Shown here piece by piece: positions 1 to 5,181 of a stretch of DNA of 7,183 nucleotides. The stretch is from Bacillota bacterium. GTDB lineage: Bacteria; Bacillota; Clostridia; Christensenellales; CAG-138. Within the stretch, counting starts at the first letter, position 1; each line of letters starts with the position of its first letter. The notes under the pieces were generated by a model. That model did no database searches, was not told the origin of the DNA, and saw nothing but the letters and a program-made list of their open reading frames with translations. The stretch spans positions 1 through 7,183 of the forward strand of contig JAEWWD010000293.1 in assembly GCA_023396535.1 (NCBI GenBank), written 5' to 3'. The translations under genes were made by a program, and so were the position numbers.

Positions 1-38
1 GGATGGATAAGCGCGGGCCGTTTGGCGGCGGCTTTTAA

Positions 39-116
39 GCATCGCGCGAGCGCGATGCAATGAAAATGAAGAATGAAAAATGAAAATGACGGAAGAAATT
101 TTCCAGGGGGAATTTC
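39..116. repeat. Intergenic palindrome, ATGA-rich repeat tract and imperfect hairpin
   Basis: This non-coding stretch lies beyond the trpS 3' end. It holds a perfect 8-bp inverted repeat (39-46 GCATCGCG with 51-58 CGCGATGC, loop CGAG). Next is an A-rich tract with ATGA units starting at 60, 66, 73, 80 and 86, spaced 6-7 nt. An imperfect hairpin follows: 95-100 GAAATT plus CC 103-104 pairs with GG 109-110 plus AATTTC 111-116, with a TT bulge and loop AGGG. No start codon with a ribosome binding site opens a convincing ORF here. The GC palindrome has no T-run behind it on the plus strand and only a weak TTAAAA on the minus strand, so it is a poor terminator. The ordered arrangement resembles short intergenic repeat elements, but whether it is repeated elsewhere cannot be judged from one copy. 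Confidence 0.45.
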
Positions 117-133
117 TGTAAATTACAAAAGAA

Positions 134-156
134 GCGGCCGAACAGGCCGCTTTTTT
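134..156. terminator. Bidirectional intrinsic terminator downstream of trpS
   Basis: A 6-bp GC stem (134-139 GCGGCC with 145-150 GGCCGC, loop GAACA) is followed by six T on the plus strand (151-156). On the minus strand it is followed by TTCTTTTG. It begins 24 nt beyond the trpS stop codon, so it should end trpS transcription. The better T-run faces the other way, which suggests it also ends a convergent plus-strand transcript from outside the left edge. Confidence 0.85.
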
Positions 157-173
157 CGCAAATCGTGAATTGG

Positions 174-1175
174 TTATAATGCGAACGAATTAAACCCGAC
201 CTTTTCATATGCGTCGCGCAGAGTTTTTTCGGCTACGGAGGCGGCCTTTTGCGCGCCCGCGCGGATGCTGTCGTTGAGGTAGGTCTTTTCCTCGAGTATA
301 TGGAAGTACTTCTTCTGCAGCGGTTCGAGCACGGCGATAGCCGCGTCCGCGGCGGCGGCCTTGAGCGTGCCGTATCCCTTGCCCGTAAGCTCGTTTACGG
401 CGGTATCCATATCCTTACCCGTGCACGCGCAGTAAATGGGAAGAAGGTTGGCTACGCCCGGGCGGTTTTCGTCGTAAGCAACGCAGTTCTCGCTGTCCGT
501 CACGGCGCGCTTGAATTTCTTTACGATGGTGTCAGGGGTATCCAGCAGCGCAATGTAAGCGTTGGGGTTGTCGTCGGATTTGCTCATCTTCCGGGTCGGG
601 TCCTGCAGGCTCATGACCCTGCCGCCTACCTGCGGGATGTACGGTTCGGGTACGGTAAACGTCTCGCCGTATGCCTTGTTGAAGCGCAGCGCGACATCGC
701 GGGTGAGCTCCACATGCTGCTTCTGATCCGCGCCCACCGGCACATAATGCGCCTGATACAGCAATATGTCGGAAGCCATCAGCACCGGGTAGGTGAACAG
801 GCCCGCGTTGACGTTGTCGGCGTGCCGGGCGGATTTATCCTTGAATTGGGTCATGCGCGAAAGCTCGCCCATGTACGTATTGCAGTTGAGCACCCATGCG
901 AGCTCCGCATGCGCGCTGACATGCGATTGTATGAATACCGTGGAGGCTTCCGGCGTGATGCCGCAGGCGATCAACAGAGCCATGGTTTCGATGGCGCGGC
1001 GGCGAAGCTCCGCCGGGTCCTGCCGTACGGTGATGGCGTGCAGATCCACCACGCAATAGAACGCTTCAAAATCTTCCTGCATTTTTGCCCAGTTGCGCAG
1101 GGCGCCTATGTAATTGCCCAGCGTCAGGCCGCCGGACGGCTGTATACCGCTGAATACTCGTTTCTTTTCGGCCAT
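174..1175 (-). CDS. trpS: Tryptophanyl-tRNA synthetase (class I)
   Basis: This cytosolic enzyme charges tRNA(Trp) with tryptophan using ATP. The 333-aa product has the usual bacterial TrpRS length and is complete. Visible signatures are the N-terminal SGIQPSGGLTLGNY segment (TLGN at residues 18-21, the HIGH-motif variant of TrpRS), the GADQ segment at 148-151, and KMSKS at 196-200 followed by DD. Asp136 in the MASDILLY segment is at the position expected for the Asp that contacts the indole nitrogen. The ATG is preceded, reading on the minus strand, by GGAGGAGG with a 7-nt spacer, which fixes the start. The gene is transcribed alone, divergently from the HAD pair, from a promoter about 45 bp upstream, and ends at the hairpin at 134-156. 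The leader is only about 40 nt, so there is no room for a T-box or trp leader. Confidence 0.97.
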   Translation of the reverse strand: MAEKKRVFSGIQPSGGLTLGNYIGALRNWAKMQEDFEAFYCVVDLHAITVRQDPAELRRRAIETMALLIACGITPEASTVFIQSHVSAHAELAWVLNCNTYMGELSRMTQFKDKSARHADNVNAGLFTYPVLMASDILLYQAHYVPVGADQKQHVELTRDVALRFNKAYGETFTVPEPYIPQVGGRVMSLQDPTRKMSKSDDNPNAYIALLDTPDTIVKKFKRAVTDSENCVAYDENRPGVANLLPIYCACTGKDMDTAVNELTGKGYGTLKAAAADAAIAVLEPLQKKYFHILEEKTYLNDSIRAGAQKAASVAEKTLRDAYEKVGFNSFAL

Positions 1176-1219
1176 ATCCGTTCCTCCTCCAATTGCACAA
1201 TGCGCTCATGCGCACCACC

Positions 1220-1248
1220 ATTATAGCCGGATTTATATGCCCGCGCAA
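1220..1248 (-). promoter_or_regulatory. Predicted sigma-A promoter of trpS
   Basis: On the minus strand a perfect TATAAT (-10, plus-strand 1220-1225) lies 17 bp downstream of TTGCGC (-35, plus-strand 1243-1248). Transcription would start near 1213 and give a leader of about 38 nt ahead of the trpS ATG. The -35 matches consensus only in TTG. The stretch between this promoter and the divergent one (1249-1326) shows no further element that I can support. Confidence 0.7.
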
Positions 1249-1326
1249 GGAGAAAGCCCCGTACAATCGCTTCTCCAGCCCGTACACAAGAACGGCGTTC
1301 GGCGATTTTTGGAAGCCGCGCGCGTA

Positions 1327-1355
1327 TTGCGCCAATGTGCTTTCTGGGGTATACT
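1327..1355 (+). promoter_or_regulatory. Predicted sigma-A promoter of the HAD hydrolase pair
   Basis: TTGCGC (1327-1332) and TATACT (1350-1355) are separated by 17 bp, which puts the transcription start near 1362, about 60 nt before the preferred TTG start of the first HAD gene. The -35 hexamer is identical to that of the divergent trpS promoter. Position and spacing are good, but the weak -35 makes this a prediction only. Confidence 0.6.
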
Positions 1356-1407
1356 CCAAGCGTTGCCGCATATATAGGGGTCATACTATGCGGCCGGAAC
1401 ACGGTAT

Positions 1408-1413
1408 AGAGGT
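1408..1413 (+). promoter_or_regulatory. Ribosome binding site favouring a TTG start
   Basis: AGAGGT, of which GAGGT matches the anti-Shine-Dalgarno sequence, sits 7 nt before TTG 1421. The competing ATG at 1388 has only AGGGG at 1376-1380. This site, together with the exact length match to the downstream paralogue, decides the start chosen for the first HAD gene. Confidence 0.55.
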
Positions 1414-1420
1414 AACAAGA

Positions 1421-2029
1421 TTGATTCACAACATCGTATTCGATATGAGCAACACGCTCATTCCGTTTGAGACACAGCGCATGATGCAAAACGCAGGCGT
1501 ACCGGAAGAGGATTATGCGCAGTTCCGCCTGGAAGTTGTCCACTCCATGGAATGGCAGGCGCTGGACCGCGGCGTGATGGGTGAAGACGAAGCCATCCTC
1601 CGCATGTGTGAAAATTTGCCCGCGCATTTGCATGATGCGGTGCGTTATTTTCTGGTGCATGTGTTTGAATGCTGCACGCCTTTTGCGCAAATGTACGAGC
1701 TGGTGCGGGACTGCAGGCAGGCGGGCTACCAGACGTTCCTGCTCTCCAACGCGAGCGAACGTTTCTATGAAGTGCAGCCGCTGATACCCGCCATATCCCT
1801 GATGGACGGGGTGTTCATTTCCTCCGAGGTAAGGCTTTTAAAGCCCGATCCGGCTATTTATCGTTCGTTCTTCGAACGGTTTCACCTTACGCCCGAAACC
1901 TGCTTCTTTATCGACGACGTGGCGCCAAACGTCGAGGCGGCGGCGTATTGCGGTATGCCCGGCTTCGTGTTCCGGCGGGATTTCGCACGGCTGCGCGGGG
2001 CCATGCGCAAAGCCGGAATTAAGGTTTAA
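1421..2029 (+). CDS. HAD-superfamily hydrolase (subfamily IA, YihX-like), first tandem copy
   Basis: This is probably a cytosolic small-molecule phosphatase of unknown substrate. HAD motifs are clear: motif I FDMSNTL (Asp8 nucleophile), motif II LLSN (Ser109), the motif III lysine in KPDPAI (Lys141) and motif IV FFIDD (Asp165-Asp166), followed by a downstream Asn-(V)-EAA segment. The second Asp of the usual DxD motif I is Ser here. Gly or Ser at this position is known in YihX-like relatives, so activity is not excluded. With the TTG start the product is 202 aa, the same length as the next gene's product, and aligns to it without gaps at roughly 54% identity by my hand count. An ATG at 1388 would add 11 residues with no counterpart in the paralogue. 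The gene follows its own promoter, and 28 nt separate it from the second copy, so the two are probably co-transcribed. The fold is certain, the start is likely, and the substrate is unknown. Confidence 0.88.
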   Translation: MIHNIVFDMSNTLIPFETQRMMQNAGVPEEDYAQFRLEVVHSMEWQALDRGVMGEDEAILRMCENLPAHLHDAVRYFLVHVFECCTPFAQMYELVRDCRQAGYQTFLLSNASERFYEVQPLIPAISLMDGVFISSEVRLLKPDPAIYRSFFERFHLTPETCFFIDDVAPNVEAAAYCGMPGFVFRRDFARLRGAMRKAGIKV

Positions 2030-2057
2030 AAAGACTCTGAGGCATAGGAGGGACCGC

Positions 2058-2666
2058 ATGATTCAGAGCGTGGTATTCGACATGGGCAACGTATTGATCC
2101 CCTTCGAGCCCGATCTCATGATGGAACAGGCGGGCGTTTTGACGGAGGATCGCGGGCTGTTCCGGCACGAAGTATTCTTCTCGCGGGAGTGGATACAGTT
2201 CGACCGGGGAACGCTTGAGGAGGACGAGGTCAAGCGCCGCATGGCGAAGAACCTTCCCGCACGGCTGCATGGCGCCATGGAGTATGTGTTCGACCATATA
2301 TTCGATGGTTCCGTGCCTAATCAGGAGATTACCGAGCTTATACTCGACTGCAAACGAGCGGGCTTGGGCGTATACCTGCTCTCCAACGCCAGCAAGCGGT
2401 TCTATGATTATAAAAAGCGCATTCCTTCTGTTGAACTCATGGACGGTATGGTCATTTCCTGCGACGTGGGGCTTTTAAAGCCCGATCCGGCCATATTCCG
2501 GCTGCTGTTCGAAATGTTTGCCCTATCGCCGGAAGAATGCTTCTTTATCGACGATATGGCGCTCAACATTGAGGCGGCGGAGCATTGCGGCATGCGCGGC
2601 TTCGTATACCGCCGCGATATCGATCGGCTGCGCGCGGCGCTTTCTGAGGCGGGCACTAATCTGTAG
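2058..2666 (+). CDS. HAD-superfamily hydrolase (subfamily IA, YihX-like), second tandem copy
   Basis: A 202-aa paralogue of the preceding gene. It has motif I FDMGNVL (Asp8), motif II LLSN (Ser109), KPDPAI (Lys141) and FFIDD (Asp165-Asp166), then NIEAA. The DMGNV motif I, KP and FIDD..NIEAA pattern resembles E. coli YihX, a sugar-phosphate phosphatase. That similarity is recalled from the family and does not fix the substrate. The N-terminal cap region (about residues 15-90) is much less conserved between the two copies than the core, which would fit different substrates. The ATG is preceded by AGGAGGG with a 5-nt spacer, so the start is secure. No promoter is seen in the 28-nt gap upstream. 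No terminator is seen in the 36 nt between its stop and the next promoter, so transcripts may run on into the T-box leader. Confidence 0.93.
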   Translation: MIQSVVFDMGNVLIPFEPDLMMEQAGVLTEDRGLFRHEVFFSREWIQFDRGTLEEDEVKRRMAKNLPARLHGAMEYVFDHIFDGSVPNQEITELILDCKRAGLGVYLLSNASKRFYDYKKRIPSVELMDGMVISCDVGLLKPDPAIFRLLFEMFALSPEECFFIDDMALNIEAAEHCGMRGFVYRRDIDRLRAALSEAGTNL

Positions 2667-2702
2667 CGCTTTCTGCCGAAATGAATATTGCTGGGAAACA
2701 TA

Positions 2703-2732
2703 TTGACAATCGCGTATAGCGGGCGCTATACT
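2703..2732 (+). promoter_or_regulatory. Sigma-A promoter of the aspS-gatC/gatA/gatB operon
   Basis: A perfect TTGACA (2703-2708) and a TATACT (2727-2732) are separated by 18 bp, placing the transcription start near 2739, just before the T-box leader. This is the strongest promoter in the window and suits an essential translation operon whose control is exerted downstream by attenuation. Confidence 0.85.
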
Positions 2733-2842
2733 ACGAGAATACTATGGAATTATAAAGCGACGATGAAGAGACGAGTAGCCCGCGCAGGAAGTTTCAGAGA
2801 GCCGCACACAGGTGCAAGTGCGGTACGGACGGTGCGGAGGAA

Positions 2843-2846
2843 GAAC
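2843..2846 (+). promoter_or_regulatory. T-box specifier: AAC (Asn), overlapping GAA (Glu)
   Basis: The 3' side of the specifier loop (2838-2848) reads AGGAAGAACAG. In the well-studied Geobacillus glyQS T-box the order, as I recall it, is GAA, one base, codon, A. Applied here, GAA at 2840-2842 and G2843 are followed by AAC (2844-2846) and A2847, so the specifier would be Asn AAC. Shifting by one base gives GAA (2843-2845), a Glu codon. There is no Asp codon (GAC or GAT) within the loop, although the first gene encodes an AspRS. The assignment comes from hand-folding. Confidence 0.7.
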
Positions 2847-2987
2847 AGCTCGGAGTCGCCGACCGAAAGCGAAAGCAAGTAGGCTCGGACGCGGCCGGCG
2901 CGTTACAGCCGGAGACGATCCGCAATATTGGCGTGTCGTTGTGCGAGCGGGCGCATTTGCGCCACATTGGGTGGTACCGCGTGAGGC

Positions 2988-3032
2988 AACAGCCTTTCGT
3001 CCCAACAGGGGAGGAAGGCTGTTTTTATTTTT
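2988..3032 (+). terminator. T-box attenuator terminator
   Basis: Nine perfect pairs (2988-2996 AACAGCCTT with 3015-3023 AAGGCTGTT) are extended by wobble pairs, one mismatch and CCC/GGG (3001-3003 with 3008-3010), closing on loop AACA. A T-rich run follows (3022-3026 and 3028-3032). The 5' arm contains TTCGTCCC, the 3' strand of the antiterminator, so the two structures are mutually exclusive. Confidence 0.95.
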
Positions 3033-3073
3033 CCCGGAAATTTAACTACTTCGATTGCGAAGGGAGGAGCAAT

Positions 3074-5167
3074 ATGTACAGGTCTGCGTATTGCGGCGCG
3101 CTGCGCGAAGCGCAGGTGGGAGAACGGGTGACGGTGTGCGGCTGGGTCTGCCACAAACGCGATATGGGCGGCGTCATATTCCTTGATCTGAGGGATTGCA
3201 AGGGGACGCTGCAGGTCGTGTGCAACGCCGCACTTTTAGGTGCGGAGGAATTTGCGCTGGCGGAAAATATTCGGCTTGAGTCCGTCATGCGCTTTGAGGG
3301 CGTTCTCCGTATCCGCGACGAGGAAACATATAATCCTAGGCTGGAGACGGGCACCATTGAGCTCGCGGCGGATAACGCCCAACTGCTCAGCGAGGCGGAT
3401 CCGCTTCCCTTTCAGTTGGACGAGGGCGCGCGCGTGCGCGAAGAACTGCGCATGGAGTACCGCTTCCTGGATATCCGCCGCCCCGCCATGCAGGCGGCGC
3501 TGCGCTTTCGGCATAAGGTAGTAAAAGCCGCGCGCGATTATTTGGACGCGGACGGTTTTGTGGATGTGGAAACGCCCATACTCACCAAGAGCACGCCGGA
3601 AGGCGCGCGCGATTATCTGGTGCCCAGCCGCGTACATCCGGGCACGTTTTACGCGCTGCCGCAAAGTCCGCAGCAGTTTAAACAGCTCCTGATGGTCGGA
3701 GGGCTGGACCGCTATTATCAGGTCGCCCGCTGCTTCCGTGACGAGGATTTGCGCGCGGACCGCCAGCCCGAGTTCACGCAGCTCGACATGGAGCTTTCCT
3801 TCGTGACGCAGGAGGATGTGCTTATACACCTTGAAAAGATGTTCAAGCACATCATGCGTGAGGTCAAAGGTGTCGACATTAAAGAATCTTTCCCGCGCAT
3901 GACGTGGACGGAGGCTATGGATACCTACGGCAGCGACAAGCCGGATATCCGTTTTGGCCTGCCCATCGTGGACGTGACGGATATTGCCGGACAATGCTCG
4001 TTCGCCGTATTCACGCAGGCTGCCCAGAAGGGCGGCGTGGTGCGCGCTATCAATGTCAAGGGCGGCGCGCGCTTTTCCAAAACAGAAATCGAGCAGCTCA
4101 CGGCCCGCGCCATCAGCTATGGCGCGAAGGGCATGGCGTGGATACTTCTGCGCGAGGACGGGACGATCAACTCCATACTGCCCAAGTACTTCCCTGACGA
4201 CGTGTGGAATGCGCTCATCGTGCGCATGGACGGCCAGCCGGGCGACTTCATACTCTTTTCGGCGGATAAGCTTTCCACCGTGCGCCGCACGCTGGGCGGG
4301 CTGAGGCTGGAACTTGGGGACATGTTCAATCTTCGCGATAAAAACCAATACGCATTCCTGATTGTGACGGATTTTCCGGAATTCGAATATTCCGAGGAAG
4401 AAAAACGCTGGATGGCCATGCACCATCCGTTCACAATGCCGTACGAGGAGGATATCCCATATCTCTTCACCGATCCCGGCCGCGTGCGCGCGCAGGCGTA
4501 CGACATCGTATTGAACGGCGTGGAGCTGGGCAGCGGCAGCGTGCGTATCCACCGCGCCGATATACAGACACAAATGTTCCGCGCGCTGGGCTTTACCGAG
4601 GAAGACGCACTGCGCCGGTTTGGCTACTTCATTCGCGCGTTCCGGTACGGCACGCCGCCGCATGCGGGGTTCGCGTTCGGACTCGACCGCCTGGTCATGC
4701 TGCTCTTAGGCGCGGAGTCGCTGCGCGATATTACGGCCTTCCCTAAAACGAAGGACGCGCGCTGCCTTATGACGAACGCGCCGGATAGCGTCGACTTTGC
4801 GCAGCTTAAGGAGCTGCACCTCATAACGGGGGACGCGGCGGAACCGTGCGAACAAACCCCTGCCGCCGCCGCGAAGAAGAAAAAAGCGGCGGACGCGTGG
4901 GATGTGGGTTATGTGGCGCAGCTTGCGAGCCTGGAGCTTTCAGGCCCCGAACTTTCCGGCATGAAGCAGGAGCTATCCTCCATCATCGCGTTTGCGGGGC
5001 AGCTTGACGCGCTGGATACGTCCGGCGTGCCCGTCACCGCGCACATCGCGCCGCTCAAGAACGTGTTCCGCAAAGACGAAGCGCGCGTATGTGACCGTGA
5101 CGCGCTGTTACAAAACGTGCCCGATCGGCATGGGGATTATATCCGCGTGCCCGGCGCCATCGAGTAA
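3074..5167 (+). CDS. aspS-gatC: Aspartyl-tRNA synthetase fused to GatC (AspRS-GatC)
   Basis: This 697-aa class II synthetase carries an extra C-terminal domain. Residues 1-105 or so form the N-terminal OB-fold anticodon-binding domain (VCGWVCHKRDMGGVIFLDLRD). The catalytic core has QSPQQFKQ at 197-204, motif 2 FRDEDLRADRQPEF from residue 221, and motif 3 GFAFGLDR at 532-539. The bacterial-type GAD insertion lies at about 285-415. The AspRS ends normally near residue 585 (LKELHL), as in unfused bacterial enzymes of about 590 aa. A linker (586-608) rich in Ala and Lys follows, then a complete GatC domain (609-697). The start is ATG 3074, preceded by AGGGAGGAG (3061-3069). The frame is open upstream to 2933, but that part is the riboswitch. 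gatA follows after 14 nt. The enzyme is likely non-discriminating (charging tRNA(Asp) and tRNA(Asn)), inferred from GatCAB linkage and the Asn-type specifier. Residue 31, Leu or His in characterised discriminating and non-discriminating enzymes as I recall, is Met and does not settle it. Confidence 0.96.
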   Translation: MYRSAYCGALREAQVGERVTVCGWVCHKRDMGGVIFLDLRDCKGTLQVVCNAALLGAEEFALAENIRLESVMRFEGVLRIRDEETYNPRLETGTIELAADNAQLLSEADPLPFQLDEGARVREELRMEYRFLDIRRPAMQAALRFRHKVVKAARDYLDADGFVDVETPILTKSTPEGARDYLVPSRVHPGTFYALPQSPQQFKQLLMVGGLDRYYQVARCFRDEDLRADRQPEFTQLDMELSFVTQEDVLIHLEKMFKHIMREVKGVDIKESFPRMTWTEAMDTYGSDKPDIRFGLPIVDVTDIAGQCSFAVFTQAAQKGGVVRAINVKGGARFSKTEIEQLTARAISYGAKGMAWILLREDGTINSILPKYFPDDVWNALIVRMDGQPGDFILFSADKLSTVRRTLGGLRLELGDMFNLRDKNQYAFLIVTDFPEFEYSEEEKRWMAMHHPFTMPYEEDIPYLFTDPGRVRAQAYDIVLNGVELGSGSVRIHRADIQTQMFRALGFTEEDALRRFGYFIRAFRYGTPPHAGFAFGLDRLVMLLLGAESLRDITAFPKTKDARCLMTNAPDSVDFAQLKELHLITGDAAEPCEQTPAAAAKKKKAADAWDVGYVAQLASLELSGPELSGMKQELSSIIAFAGQLDALDTSGVPVTAHIAPLKNVFRKDEARVCDRDALLQNVPDRHGDYIRVPGAIE
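4898..5164 (+). other. gatC: GatC domain within the AspRS-GatC fusion
   Basis: Residues 609-697 match a full GatC of about 90 aa. VxxVAxLAxLxL opens the domain, then SSIIAFAGQLDALDT, a Val-Pro-Val-Thr-x-His segment, a central NVFRKDE, and the C-terminal DYIRVPGAIE typical of GatC. In GatCAB, GatC wraps between GatA and GatB and stabilises the complex. No separate start is visible: there is no ATG at the junction and no Shine-Dalgarno sequence before the only nearby GTG (codon 611), so independent translation is unlikely. The usual gatC-gatA-gatB order is kept, except that gatC has merged with the gene before it. No other gatC is present in the window. Confidence 0.93.
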
Positions 5168-5181
5168 GGGAGGGATAGCGC

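Larger units (their letters stand above)
2757..3032 (+). promoter_or_regulatory. T-box riboswitch leader of the aspS-gatC operon
   Basis: This leader RNA senses uncharged tRNA and allows read-through when charging is low. Stem I is closed by 2757-2761 GCGAC with 2855-2859 GTCGC. A second helix CGAG/CTCG (2772-2775 with 2849-2852) and an upper helix (2780-2785 with 2832-2837) flank the specifier loop. The distal end carries the conserved AGAGAG (2796-2801) and a hairpin CCGCAC/GTGCGG whose loop holds GGTGCAA (2811-2817). A GTTACAG segment (2902-2908) lies in the stem II/IIA-B region, and a stem III hairpin GGCGC/GCGCC is at 2950-2963. The T-box core TGGGTGGTACCGCG is at 2968-2981. Antiterminator pairing is TGGG (2968-2971) with CCCA (3001-3004) and GCG (2979-2981) with CGT (2998-3000), leaving the bulge TGGTACC that binds the tRNA acceptor end. 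The competing terminator is annotated separately. Together with its promoter it fills the 407-nt gap between HAD2 and aspS. Confidence 0.95.

Noticed and set aside
39..58. Intrinsic terminator at the GC palindrome
   Set aside because: The hairpin is strong, but no T-run follows on either strand. The real trpS terminator is at 134-156.
1176..1213. T-box or trp leader control of trpS
   Set aside because: The predicted trpS leader is only about 38 nt, and no GGTGG-type T-box core or Trp-codon leader peptide is present.
249..1226. 325-aa plus-strand open frame opposite trpS
   Set aside because: It is a shadow of trpS and runs through the trpS ribosome binding site and promoter. The protein is Arg/Val-rich without motifs.
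1193..1420. Long N-terminal extension of the first HAD gene
   Set aside because: It would cross both divergent promoters and has no homology to the paralogue. HAD motif I begins a few residues after 1421.
2846..2848. CAG (Gln) as the T-box specifier
   Set aside because: It would sit directly against the lower helix and lack the purine that normally follows the specifier. AAC with A2847 following fits the known loop layout better.
2861..2863. GAC (Asp) as the T-box specifier
   Set aside because: This GAC lies 3' of the strand that closes stem I (2855-2859), outside the specifier loop, so it cannot present a codon to the tRNA in the canonical way.
2933..3073. Upstream extension of the aspS frame
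   Set aside because: This stretch is the T-box antiterminator/terminator. The conserved AspRS N terminus begins at ATG 3074, behind a strong ribosome binding site.
3236..4663. 475-aa minus-strand open frame opposite aspS
   Set aside because: This is another shadow frame over a conserved coding region, with no family motif and no ribosome binding site at its start.
4871..4900. Separate gatC gene starting at the junction
   Set aside because: There is no ATG and no Shine-Dalgarno sequence near the start of the GatC homology, and the frame runs continuously from AspRS.
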